Assembly (NCBI GenBank): GCA_963736525.1
Contig: CAVTPF010000018.1
Span: forward strand, 62,001-126,000
Length of the DNA stretch: 64,000 nucleotides
Direction of reading: 5' to 3'
Source of the DNA: Bog-473 sp963736525
GTDB lineage: Bacteria > Actinomycetota > Acidimicrobiia > Acidimicrobiales > RAAP-2
Under the pieces are notes generated by a model that was given only the letters and a program-made list of their open reading frames with translations, had not been told where the DNA came from and ran no database searches. The position numbers and the translations under genes were made by a program. Positions 34,343 to 42,020 of the stretch are shown one piece after another. Numbering within the stretch: the first letter of the stretch is position 1; each line of letters begins with the position of its first letter.

Positions 34343-34532
34343 ACGCCCATGGTAGGGGAGCAGTTACGCCCTGTTGACGGGACCATTGGCGCCGTTCACG
34401 GGAAGCGGAGGCCCGCAGACCTCGCTGACCAGGCGCGAGACCTTGCCCGACACCACGGCCAGACGGGACGTGCGCGCTGCCCAAAGACCTGCACCGGGTC
34501 TCGGCCCCCTCGACGCCGCGCGCGGAGTGCGC

Positions 34533-34538
34533 TACCGT
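34533..34538 (+). promoter_or_regulatory. Probable -10 box of the cobalamin operon
   Basis: TACCGT (TANNNT) places the transcript start near 34545, directly before the riboswitch aptamer. No clear -35 is seen. Confidence 0.4.
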
Positions 34539-34544
34539 TCGAGT

Positions 34545-34700
34545 GCTCCGGCCGGACGCCGGGGTGGCCCAAGTGCAGCGAAGTCCGGTCGGAATCCGGC
34601 GCTGTCCCGCAATGGTGAGGCTCCCGAACGGGGGCGAGCCCAGCCGCCTGGACTTGAGTCAACGCAACCAGTCCTCGGAGGAAGGGCGGTTCGTTCGGCT
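34545..34700 (+). ncRNA. Cobalamin (adenosylcobalamin) riboswitch aptamer
   Basis: The conserved core is readable: AAGTCCGG at 34580-34587, then AATCCGGCGCTGTCCCGCAA around 34593-34612, a P7/P8-type arm (GGCTCCCGAACGGGGGCGAGCC), and the 3' B12-box-like segment GCCGCCTGGAC at 34644-34654. These match the Rfam Cobalamin pattern in order and spacing. It precedes ten cobalamin transport and assembly genes. Ends are approximate, since the outer P1 helix is not firmly placed. Confidence 0.9.
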
Positions 34701-34728
34701 CCCCATCGGGTGTCGTAGCGGGCGCACT

Positions 34729-34755
34729 TCGTCCTCCGCAACCGATGGAGGATGA
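34729..34755 (+). promoter_or_regulatory. Hairpin that sequesters the ribosome-binding site of btuF
   Basis: TCCTCC at 34732-34737 can pair with GGAGGA at 34747-34752, the Shine-Dalgarno sequence of the first gene; flanking bases extend the stem to nine pairs (one G-U) with a nine-base loop. An identical GGAGGA at 34677-34682, just after the aptamer, could compete for TCCTCC. This is the layout of a translational on/off switch. Confidence 0.6.
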
Positions 34756-34760
34756 TCGAA

Positions 34761-35720
34761 ATGCTCACCAGACCGGGGCGAAAACGCCTCCTGGCCATGA
34801 CCCTGCCGACCCTGCTCGGTGTCCTCGCCGTCCTCGCCGTTCTCGTGGCCGGCCCCTCGGGACAGGCGTCAGCGGCGTCGTCGTTCCCGGTGACGGTCCA
34901 CGCCGCCAACGGTGCCGTCACGATCGAGTCCCGTCCGACGGCCATCGTGTCGTTGTCGCCGACGGCCACGGAGATGCTCTACGCCATCGGCGCGGGCAGC
35001 CAGGTGAAGGCGGTGGACGAGTACTCCGACTACCCGCCGAACGCCCCGCGCACCGATATCGGTGAGACCGACCCGAACGTGGAGTCGATCGCGTCGTACA
35101 AGCCGGATCTGGTCGTGCTGTCCGACGAGCCGACCAGCCTGGACACACAGCTGCATGCGCTCGGGATTGCCGTCGTGAGCGATCCGCCTGCCGCGAACCT
35201 GTCGCAGGAGTACGCCCAGTTCATGGAGCTCGGCAAGGTCACGGGACGCGAGGCGCAGGCCGCCGCCGAGGTGGCGCACATCAGGAGCCGGATCGCCCAC
35301 ATCGTCGCGTCCGTGCACAAGCCCGCCCATACCCAGACCTACTACTACGAGCTCGACCAGACCTACTACTCGGCGACCTCGAGTACGTTCATCGGGCAGG
35401 TCCTCGGCCTGCTCGGCCTGCGCAGCATCGCGGATGCCGCCAAGGGCGCCGCGGCCAGCGGCGGTTACCCGCAGCTCAGCGGCGAGTTCGTTCTCAAGTC
35501 GAACCCCGACTACATCCTGCTCGCCGACACGCTCTGTTGCGCCCAGTCGGCGGCGACCGTCGCGCAGCGGCCCGGTTGGTCGAACCTGGCGGCGGTCAAG
35601 GACGGCCGGGTCCTCGCCCTCAACGACGACATCGCCTCGCGCTGGGGCCCGCGTATCGTCATCCTGCTGGCCGACGTGGCGGCGGAACTGAAGGCGCATC
35701 CCGTGGGCGGGAACTCGTGA
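34761..35720 (+). CDS. btuF: Cobalamin-binding exported protein (BtuF-like)
   Basis: 319 residues from ATG 34761, chosen because GGAGGA ends eight bases upstream (ATG 34752 overlaps that site). A Sec signal peptide ends near residue 38 (GQASA) without a lipobox Cys. The BtuF/TroA-like fold follows: RPTAIVSLSPTATEMLYAIGAG, VKAVDEYSDYPP, YKPDLVVLS, and later NPDYILLADT and GRVLALNDDIASRWGPR. It should capture corrinoids outside the cell and deliver them to BtuCD. Its ligand is supported by the riboswitch and the following genes. Lacking a lipid anchor, it may be held by the permease or cell wall. Confidence 0.88.
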   Translation: MLTRPGRKRLLAMTLPTLLGVLAVLAVLVAGPSGQASAASSFPVTVHAANGAVTIESRPTAIVSLSPTATEMLYAIGAGSQVKAVDEYSDYPPNAPRTDIGETDPNVESIASYKPDLVVLSDEPTSLDTQLHALGIAVVSDPPAANLSQEYAQFMELGKVTGREAQAAAEVAHIRSRIAHIVASVHKPAHTQTYYYELDQTYYSATSSTFIGQVLGLLGLRSIADAAKGAAASGGYPQLSGEFVLKSNPDYILLADTLCCAQSAATVAQRPGWSNLAAVKDGRVLALNDDIASRWGPRIVILLADVAAELKAHPVGGNS

Positions 35721-35730
35721 TCGGCCTGCC

Positions 35731-36837
35731 ATGACTGCCACCGCGCCGTCGCGCCCCGTGGACGCGCCGTCCCTCGCAGTTCCCGACCTACGAGGGCCGG
35801 GGGTTCGTCACACCTGGGTCCCGATGGTCGTGGCAGCTGTCCTCCTGGTCGTCCTGTCGTTGGTCGCGCTGTGCACCGGACCGGTGGCGGTGCCGCCCTC
35901 GCAGGTCATGGGGACGCTGCTGGCGCACGTGCCGCTGTTGCACTTCCATACGAGTACGCCCGCCATCAACCAGGCCATCGTGTGGCAGTTGCGGGCACCC
36001 CGCGTGGTCCTCGCCGGCATCGTCGGCGCCATGCTCGCCTCGGGCGGGGCTGCCTACCAGGGTCTCTTCCGGAACCCGCTGGCGGACCCCTACCTCCTCG
36101 GCGTCGCCGCCGGAGCGGGGCTTGGCGCGACGATCGAGATCGTCTACGGGGGGGACTCTTCGGCGTTGCTGCCGCTGTTCGCGTTCGTCGGGGGCTCGTT
36201 GGCGGTCGGGGCGACCTACCTCATCGGGGTGGCCGGCGGCCGGCGGGCCTGGGGCCGATCCATCGTGTTGGCCGGCGTGGCGGTGGCGGCGTTGCTGACG
36301 GCCATCCAGACCTACCTGCAACAGCAGGACCAGGAGCAGATCCGCCAGATCTACAACTGGATCCTCGGCAGCTTTTCCGTGGCATCGTGGTCGGACGTGA
36401 CCCTCATCCTTCCGTACGTGGTGGTCAGCGCCGTGGTGCTGCTCGCCCACCGGCGCATGCTCGACGTGCTCCGGGTGGGGGAGGAGGAGGCGGGCACGCT
36501 CGGGATCCATCCGGCTCGTACCCGGCTCATCGTCGTCGCCGCCGCGACCCTGGGCACGGCGGCCGCGGTCTCGGTCAGCGGCCTCATCGGCTTCGTCGGG
36601 ATCATCGTCGCCCATACGGTGCGACTCACGGCCGGAGCGAGCTATCGGATCATCCTGCCGGTGTCCATGGTCGGCGGCGCCGCGTTCTTGATCGGCGCCG
36701 ACCTCGTCGCCCGGACTGTGCAGGCCCCGGCCGAGGTGCCGATCGGCGTGGTCACGGCCTGCATCGGTGCTCCCTTCTTCCTCGTCGTGCTGGTTTCGCG
36801 TCGGGCCGGACGCGGCGTCGGGGCCGGGGACTCCTGA
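35731..36837 (+). CDS. btuC: FecCD-family corrinoid ABC permease (BtuC-like)
   Basis: 368 residues with about ten membrane segments. Family marks are LRAPRVVLAGIVGAMLASGGAAYQGLFRNPLADPYLLGVAAGAGLGA (TM2-3 and the G-N-P-L-A-DP motif), EEAGTLGIHP (coupling helix) and SGLIGFVGIIVAHTVRLTAG (late TM region; H in place of the commoner PH). It forms the membrane channel with the downstream ATPase. It lies 10 bases after btuF and overlaps the next gene by one base (TGATG). Confidence 0.9.
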   Translation: MTATAPSRPVDAPSLAVPDLRGPGVRHTWVPMVVAAVLLVVLSLVALCTGPVAVPPSQVMGTLLAHVPLLHFHTSTPAINQAIVWQLRAPRVVLAGIVGAMLASGGAAYQGLFRNPLADPYLLGVAAGAGLGATIEIVYGGDSSALLPLFAFVGGSLAVGATYLIGVAGGRRAWGRSIVLAGVAVAALLTAIQTYLQQQDQEQIRQIYNWILGSFSVASWSDVTLILPYVVVSAVVLLAHRRMLDVLRVGEEEAGTLGIHPARTRLIVVAAATLGTAAAVSVSGLIGFVGIIVAHTVRLTAGASYRIILPVSMVGGAAFLIGADLVARTVQAPAEVPIGVVTACIGAPFFLVVLVSRRAGRGVGAGDS

Positions 36838-37748
36838 TGGCGCGGCTCGGGACGGTCGTCCGCTTGGCGGAGCGCAGAGGCCGCCGTGGTGTCGGCCCGC
36901 CCGCGGGCGGATCGATGGTCGCGTTGGACGCGGTGTCGGTGCGCTTCGAGGGCCGGACCGTGGTGCACGCGGTGACGGCATCGGTCCCTCGGGGCGAGTG
37001 GGTCGCCCTCATCGGGGCGAACGGAGCCGGCAAGACCACGCTGCTGCGGGCGATCGCCGGCCTGGTCGACCACGAGGGCGAGGTGCACCTCGGGGGGAAG
37101 CCCTCGGGCACCATGGGGCGGCGCGAGCGGGCTCGGTCGGTGGCGTACGTCCCCCAGTCGCCCGAACTGCCCGAGGACATGTCGGTGTTCGACTACGCCC
37201 TGCTGGGCCGGACGCCGCACATCGGGTACTTGGCCGTCGAGTCGGACGCGGATGTCGCGCACTGCGCCCACCTCATGGAGCGCCTCGAGCTGCGCCCGCT
37301 GGCGCACCGTCACCTGTCGACGCTGTCAGGGGGCGAACGGCAACGAGTGGTACTGGCGCGCGCGTTGGCGCAAGAGGCGCCGGTGCTCATCATGGACGAG
37401 CCCACCAGTGCGCTCGACCTGTCGCGCCGGGTGGAGGCGCTCGAAATCGTCGACGAGCTGCGGCGCGAGTGGGGGCTGACGGTGGTGAGCGCTCTGCACG
37501 ACTTGACGCTGGCCGGTCAGTTCGCGGACCGGCTGCTCCTCCTGACCGACGGGTCGGTGTCCGCCTTCGGCACGCCGGCCGAGGTGCTGGACGAAAGGGT
37601 GCTGGGAGAGGCGTTCGACTGTGCCGTGCGCATCATCCGCACCGAGGACGGCGAGCTCGTGATCGCGCCGCGGCGCACCCAACCACGCTGTGACGGATCT
37701 GCGTCCGCTGGGCGCGGCCGAGACGTCGTCGACAAGGAGGCGCAATGA
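36837..37748 (+). CDS. btuD: Corrinoid ABC transporter ATPase (BtuD-like)
   Basis: 303 residues. Walker A GANGAGKTTLLR (about 64), Q-loop YVPQSPELPEDMSVFDYALLGR, signature TLSGGERQRVVLARAL, Walker B VLIMDEPTSALDL, H-switch VSALHDLTLAGQFADR. The Q-loop sequence is of the FecE/BtuD type. The N-terminus has about 27 extra residues before VALDAVSVRFEG; an internal ATG at residue 27 is an alternative start. It powers uptake through BtuC and BtuF. The gene overlaps cobO by four bases. Confidence 0.9.
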   Translation: MARLGTVVRLAERRGRRGVGPPAGGSMVALDAVSVRFEGRTVVHAVTASVPRGEWVALIGANGAGKTTLLRAIAGLVDHEGEVHLGGKPSGTMGRRERARSVAYVPQSPELPEDMSVFDYALLGRTPHIGYLAVESDADVAHCAHLMERLELRPLAHRHLSTLSGGERQRVVLARALAQEAPVLIMDEPTSALDLSRRVEALEIVDELRREWGLTVVSALHDLTLAGQFADRLLLLTDGSVSAFGTPAEVLDERVLGEAFDCAVRIIRTEDGELVIAPRRTQPRCDGSASAGRGRDVVDKEAQ

Positions 37749-38326
37749 GCGACGTTCCGGCCCAGCGGGTCCCTCTGCCCGTGCCCGAGACGCCGCAAGA
37801 GCGGCGGCGCGCCGACTCGGTGGTCGTCGTGAACACCGGTGACGGCAAGGGCAAGTCCACGGCGGCGTTCGGTGTCATGGGGCGGGCCTGGGCCAGGGGC
37901 TGGCGCGTCGGCGTCGTCCAGTTCATGAAGAGCGGCGACTGGAAAGTCGGGGAACAGAAGCTCGCCGTCCATTTGGGCGTGGACTGGTGGACCCTGGGAG
38001 ATGGCTTCACCTGGGAGTCGACGGATCTCGACGAGTCGGCGGCCAAGAACATCCACGCCTGGGGAGTGGCGCGGGACAAGCTCGCGTCGGGGGACTACGA
38101 GCTGCTCATCCTCGACGAGCTGACGTACGTCATCAATTACGGCTGGGTGTCGGCCGCCGAGGTGGTCGACGGCATCCGTGCTCGCTCGCTCAAGACGAAC
38201 GTCGTGGTCACGGGCCGCGACGCCCCTCCCGAGCTGGTCGAGATCGCGGACACGGTCACCGAGATGAAGATGGTGAAGCACGCCTACAAGCAGGGCATCC
38301 GCGCCATGAAGGGCATCGAGTATTGA
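37745..38326 (+). CDS. cobO: Cob(I)alamin / cobyrinate adenosyltransferase (CobO/CobA type)
   Basis: 193 residues. The P-loop VVVNTGDGKGKSTAAFGVMGRAWARGW binds ATP in the inverted orientation known for CobA. VVQFMKSGDWKVGEQ, LLILDELTYVINYGW and VVVTGRDAPPELVEIADTVTEMKMVKHAYKQGIRAMKGIEY are characteristic of CobO. It transfers the adenosyl group of ATP to reduced corrinoid cobalt, so imported corrinoids become adenosylated, a condition for the later steps. It overlaps btuD by four bases (ATGA) and is followed by cbiZ, also overlapping. Confidence 0.95.
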   Translation: MSDVPAQRVPLPVPETPQERRRADSVVVVNTGDGKGKSTAAFGVMGRAWARGWRVGVVQFMKSGDWKVGEQKLAVHLGVDWWTLGDGFTWESTDLDESAAKNIHAWGVARDKLASGDYELLILDELTYVINYGWVSAAEVVDGIRARSLKTNVVVTGRDAPPELVEIADTVTEMKMVKHAYKQGIRAMKGIEY

Positions 38327-38958
38327 CCGCGTCGGAGCTGCACTCGTTCGCCGGCGTGCCCGCCGTCGCCGCGCTCGCCTGGCGCGCCACGGTGCCATTG
38401 CTGACGGCGGCGACGGCGCCGGTGGGTGGGGGCATCGGCCTGAGGGAGTGGGTGCTCAACGTGCAGGTCCCGTTCGACTACGAGCGCCGGGACGTGGATG
38501 CGCACGTCGCCGAGGTGTCCGATGCCCTCGGGCTGTGCGGCCCGGGTGTCGGGATGCTGACGGCTGCCGAGGTGGGGGCCGTGGTGGCGGCCGAGGACGC
38601 CGGGGTGCGGGTCGAGGCCACCGTCGGGCTGACCCGGCCCATCTGGGCCGCCGCGACCGAGCCTGCCGGCGCATGCGAGGATCATGTGCCAGCACCGGGG
38701 ACGATCAACGTGGTCGTGTTCCTGCCCGTCCGCCACACCGACGCGGCGCTGGCCAACCTGCTGTGCACCGTCACCGAGGCCAAGGTGCAGGCGTTGCTCG
38801 AGGGTGGCGTCGCCGCGACCGGCACGGCGTCGGACGCGGCGACTGTCCTGTGCCCGGCGTCGGGCGCTGTGGAGCCGTTCGGCGGCCCCCGCTCGGCGTA
38901 CGGCGCACCCACCGCTCGGGCCGTCCATCGGGCCATCAGGTCCGGGATGGCCCGATGA
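38323..38958 (+). CDS. cbiZ: Adenosylcobinamide amidohydrolase (CbiZ)
   Basis: 211 residues with a TTG start at 38323, chosen because it overlaps the cobO stop codon (TTGA) and continues the homology. The CbiZ core is GPGVGMLTAAEV, VEATVGLTRPIWAA and PGTINVVVFLPVRHTDAALANLLCTVTEAKVQALL. It cleaves the aminopropanol arm of adenosylcobinamide to give adenosylcobyric acid, so that foreign corrinoids can be rebuilt with the cell's own lower ligand. In bacteria CbiZ is regarded as a salvage enzyme first characterised in archaea. TTG start and overlap suggest translation depends on cobO. Confidence 0.9.
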   Translation: MTASELHSFAGVPAVAALAWRATVPLLTAATAPVGGGIGLREWVLNVQVPFDYERRDVDAHVAEVSDALGLCGPGVGMLTAAEVGAVVAAEDAGVRVEATVGLTRPIWAAATEPAGACEDHVPAPGTINVVVFLPVRHTDAALANLLCTVTEAKVQALLEGGVAATGTASDAATVLCPASGAVEPFGGPRSAYGAPTARAVHRAIRSGMAR

Positions 38959-39482
38959 CGATCACTCTCGTCCTCGGAGGCGCGCGTTCGGGGAAGTCGG
39001 CGGTCGCCGAGGAGTTGGCGGCCCGCCACGGCCCGCCGGTGACCTACGTCGCCACGATGGTGCCCGCCGGGGATCCGGACCTCGAAGCCCGTGTGTCGGC
39101 GCATCGTCAGCGGCGCCACCCGGCGTGGGACACCGTCGATGCAGGTGACGACTTGGTCGGCTTGTTGGAGTCGCTGCCCGGCACCGTCCTGGTGGACTCG
39201 CTGGGTCCGTGGGTTGCCGCCGCCGGCGCCCGCACGGACGGTGCCGCCGATGCCGCCGGCGTCGCCGAGCCCCTCTGCAAAGCCCTGCTCGCTCGGTCGG
39301 GTGACACGGTCGTGGTCTCGGACGAGGTGGGTCTGGCGGTGCACCCCTCCACCGAGGAGGGGCGACGGTTCCGGGACGCCCTCGGCTCGGTCAACCACGC
39401 CGTGTCGGTGGTCGCCGATCGCGCCTACCTCGTGGTCGCCGGGCGGCCCCTCGCGCTCCCGCCGGCGGGACCGCCCTCATGA
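38955..39482 (+). CDS. cobU: Adenosylcobinamide kinase / guanylyltransferase (CobU/CobP)
   Basis: 175 residues. The P-loop LVLGGARSGKSAVAEELA is the CobU signature, with VTYVATMVPAGDPDLEARVSAHRQRRHPAWDTVD carrying the His that becomes guanylylated (usually in the HRxxRP segment), then VLVDSLGPWVA and VVSDEVGLAVHPSTEEGRRFRDALGSVN. It phosphorylates cobinamide and joins GMP to make adenosylcobinamide-GDP. It overlaps cbiZ and cobS by four bases each. With CbiZ present, its guanylyltransferase step is the essential one here. Confidence 0.93.
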   Translation: MTITLVLGGARSGKSAVAEELAARHGPPVTYVATMVPAGDPDLEARVSAHRQRRHPAWDTVDAGDDLVGLLESLPGTVLVDSLGPWVAAAGARTDGAADAAGVAEPLCKALLARSGDTVVVSDEVGLAVHPSTEEGRRFRDALGSVNHAVSVVADRAYLVVAGRPLALPPAGPPS

Positions 39483-40195
39483 GGCGTGCGCTCTCCTTCC
39501 TGACCGTGCTCGGCCGGGCGGCCGAGCCCAACGAGCGCACGCTGTCGTGGTTTCCCGTCGTGGGCATGGCGGTCGGCGCCGTGGTGGGCGGGACGTGGTG
39601 GCTGGCCGGACGGGTGTGGCCGTCTGCCGTGGCCGCCGTGATCGCCGTGGCGGTGGACGCGGCGATCACCGGTTGCCTGCACCTCGACGGGCTGGCCGAC
39701 GCCGCCGACGGCTTGTTGCCGGCGGTCGGCCGCACCCGACGGCTCGAGATCATGGCCGATCCCCGCGTCGGGGCGTTCGGTGCGGTGGCACTGGTCCTGG
39801 TGCTCGGGCTCCGCACGACGGCGTTGGCCGTGACCGTGGCCCGGCCGCTGGTGGTCGTCGGTCTGTGGTGCGGATCTCGCACCATGATGGGCGTGGTGGC
39901 CCGCTCGGTGCCGTCTGCGCACGCGGACGCGGGTACGGCCGCCGCCTTCGTCGGCGAGCACCACTCGGTGGCATCGCGGTACGGCGTCGCGGCGTACGGC
40001 ATGGGCGCGGCCTTCACGTTGGCCGCTGCCGGTGCCGGCGCCCGGGGACTCGTGGTCGTGGGTGCCGAGGTGGTGGCGATGGCGGCGGTCATTTGGTTCG
40101 CGCTCCGGAGGATCGGGGGCTACACCGGTGACGTCTTGGGGGCAATGGGGGTCATCGGCGAGACGGTCGGGCTCCTGGCCCTGGCGGCGCGGTGA
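39479..40195 (+). CDS. cobS: Cobalamin-5'-phosphate synthase (CobS/CobV)
   Basis: A 238-residue membrane protein with about six to seven segments. LSFLTVLGR at the start, WFPVVGMAVGAVVGG, and the metal-binding GCLHLDGLADAADGLL (D-x-x-D-x-x-D pattern) followed by RRLEIMADPRVGAFGAVALVLVLGLR are diagnostic. It condenses adenosylcobinamide-GDP with alpha-ribazole phosphate, the last joining step, at the membrane. It overlaps both neighbours. Confidence 0.93.
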   Translation: MRRALSFLTVLGRAAEPNERTLSWFPVVGMAVGAVVGGTWWLAGRVWPSAVAAVIAVAVDAAITGCLHLDGLADAADGLLPAVGRTRRLEIMADPRVGAFGAVALVLVLGLRTTALAVTVARPLVVVGLWCGSRTMMGVVARSVPSAHADAGTAAAFVGEHHSVASRYGVAAYGMGAAFTLAAAGAGARGLVVVGAEVVAMAAVIWFALRRIGGYTGDVLGAMGVIGETVGLLALAAR

Positions 40196-41103
40196 CACGC
40201 CGGCGGGGCATGCCTCGTCCACTCGGGGCCGCGGCCGGCCTGGTGCTCGACCGGGTGTTGCCCGAGCCGCCGGGTCCCGTGCACCCGGTGGTGCTGTTCG
40301 GGACCGTCATGACCGGTCTGGAGAGCCACATGCATCGTGACGCCAAGAGCATCGGGCTGGTGCACGCTCTGTCCGGCGTCGCCCTCGGGCTGTGCGCCGG
40401 CGCGGCCGTCCGGTCGACCGCGCTGGCGACGTCCTCGGCGGTGGCTGGCCGCGCGTTGGCCGGCGCGGCCCGGGACGTGGCCGACGCCCTCGATGCGGGT
40501 GACGTGGACCGGGCCAGGGAACTGCTCCCGTCATTGGTCGGCCGCGACCCGAGCGGGCTGGACGCCGGGGACATCGCGAGGGCCGTCGTGGAGTCCGTCG
40601 CCGAGAACACGGTGGACGCCGTGGTTGCGCCGGCCTTTTGGGGTGCGCTCGCCGGGGCACCCGGTGCACTCGGCTACCGGGCGGCCAACACCCTCGACTC
40701 CATGGTGGGCTACCGCTCCGCGCGCTACGCCAATTACGGGTGGGCGAGCGCCCGCCTCGATGACGTCCTCGCCTGGGTGCCGGCGCGTCTGACGGCAGCG
40801 TTGATCGCGCTCGTCCGTCCCCGCGCCGCTCCCGTCGTGTGGGCCGCCGTCCGGGACCAGGCACCTGCCCACCCGTCGCCCAACGCCGGCGTGGCCGAGG
40901 CGGCGTTCGCGGCGGCACTGGGGGTGCGCCTCGGGGGGACGAACCGCTACGGCGGCCGCGTCGAGGAGCGGGCGCCGTTGGGCACGGGCCGGCCGGCCGG
41001 CCTGGACGACATCGCGGCCGCCGTGCGGCTCTCGGGGGACGTGACCGCCGCCCTCGCGTTGGGGTTGGCCGTCATCGGATGTGCCCGTTGGGTGGCGCGG
41101 TGA
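40192..41103 (+). CDS. cbiB: Adenosylcobinamide-phosphate synthase (CbiB/CobD)
   Basis: A 303-residue membrane protein with GTG start overlapping cobS. Family marks: GLVLDRVLPEPPGPVHPVVLFGTVM near the N-terminus, LLPSLVGRDPSGLDAGDIARAVVESVAENTVDAVVAPAFWGALAGAPGALGYRAANTLDSMVGYR, and HPSPNAGVAEAAFAAALGVRLGGTNRYGG. It couples (R)-1-aminopropan-2-ol phosphate to adenosylcobyric acid. It works directly after CbiZ (substrate) and the decarboxylase encoded next (second substrate). About 15 nucleotides of coupling overlap are shared around it in total, as expected for a polycistronic unit. Confidence 0.93.
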   Translation: MTRRRGMPRPLGAAAGLVLDRVLPEPPGPVHPVVLFGTVMTGLESHMHRDAKSIGLVHALSGVALGLCAGAAVRSTALATSSAVAGRALAGAARDVADALDAGDVDRARELLPSLVGRDPSGLDAGDIARAVVESVAENTVDAVVAPAFWGALAGAPGALGYRAANTLDSMVGYRSARYANYGWASARLDDVLAWVPARLTAALIALVRPRAAPVVWAAVRDQAPAHPSPNAGVAEAAFAAALGVRLGGTNRYGGRVEERAPLGTGRPAGLDDIAAAVRLSGDVTAALALGLAVIGCARWVAR

Positions 41104-42020
41104 CGCTGCCGCCCGCGGGCGCCCACGGGGGTGACGGCGTGGCTGTCGCCCGCGCCCTCGGTCTGGCGCCCGATGCAGTGCTCGACCTCTCCATGTCGCT
41201 CAACCCCCTGGCACCCGACCCCGTTGCCGCCGTGGCGAGTCATCTGGGCGCGCTGCGTCTGTACCCCGACGCCCGTCAGGCGACCGAGGCGCTGGCCCGG
41301 GCCATCGGAGTCGACCCCGGGTGCCTCCTGCTCACCAACGGCGGTGCCGAGGCCATCGCGCTCGTCGCCGCCGAGCTCGGGGGCCGCGTCGAGGAACCGG
41401 ACTTCTCGCTGTACCCGCGCACCGGGGGTCCGCTGTGGCGTTCCAACCCCCACAGCCCGAGTGGGTTGCTCGCGGCGGCCGACCGCCGCGCCGACGTCTG
41501 GGACGAGGCGTTCTATCCGTTGGCGACGGGGCGCTGGACGAGCGGCGACGGCCGAGCGGTGGTGGGGTCCTTGACCAAGCTGTTGGCGTGTCCCGGGCTG
41601 CGGATCGGCTACGTCCTCGCTGACCCCCCGCTCGTGGCGAGGTGCCGGGCCCGCCAGCCGGCCTGGGCCGTGGGTGGGCCGGTGACAGCGGCGCTGCCCG
41701 AACTGCTCGAGGCTGTCGACCTGCCCGGGTGGTGCGTCGGCGTCACCCGGCTACGCCGCCGCCTGACCGAGCTGCTCCAGTCCCACGGGCTGTCCGTCCG
41801 GCCGTCCGACGCCAGCTGGGTCCTGGTGGACCGGGGCGGCCTGCGCGAGGCGCTGGCGCCCCATGGGGTCGTGGTGCGCGACTGTGCCAGCTTCGGCCTG
41901 CCCGGCGTCACGCGCATCGCGGTGCCGACAGAAGAGGGCCTGTGTCGCTTGGCCGACGCGTTGGACGCCGCCGGCCCACCGTGTGTCGGCGTGCCCGCGC
42001 ACCCGGAGCCTGCAGCGTGA
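41100..42020 (+). CDS. L-threonine-O-3-phosphate decarboxylase-like PLP enzyme (CobC/CobD type)
   Basis: 306 residues, GTG start overlapping cbiB by four bases. A fold-type I aminotransferase: LDLSMSLNPLAPDPV (N-terminal substrate loop), LLTNGGAEAIALVA, NPHSPSG (PLP phosphate region), VWDEAFYPLA (Asp that binds the PLP ring) and VGSLTKLLACPGLRIGYVLA with the Schiff-base Lys. Within a cobalamin operon such proteins are CobC/CobD, making aminopropanol phosphate from threonine phosphate. It is shorter than Salmonella CobD (364). Distinguishing decarboxylase from histidinol-phosphate aminotransferase relies on context. Confidence 0.85.
   Translation: MTLPPAGAHGGDGVAVARALGLAPDAVLDLSMSLNPLAPDPVAAVASHLGALRLYPDARQATEALARAIGVDPGCLLLTNGGAEAIALVAAELGGRVEEPDFSLYPRTGGPLWRSNPHSPSGLLAAADRRADVWDEAFYPLATGRWTSGDGRAVVGSLTKLLACPGLRIGYVLADPPLVARCRARQPAWAVGGPVTAALPELLEAVDLPGWCVGVTRLRRRLTELLQSHGLSVRPSDASWVLVDRGGLREALAPHGVVVRDCASFGLPGVTRIAVPTEEGLCRLADALDAAGPPCVGVPAHPEPAA

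Noticed and set aside
32301..34484. 727-codon open frame on the minus strand
   Set aside because: A shifted frame across the MFS_3 gene and antisense to the acyl-CoA synthetase; the true products read clearly in other frames.
34371..34510. Extra hairpins upstream of the riboswitch as a second regulatory RNA
   Set aside because: The segment has only generic GC pairing and lies upstream of the probable -10 box, so it is likely not transcribed with the operon.
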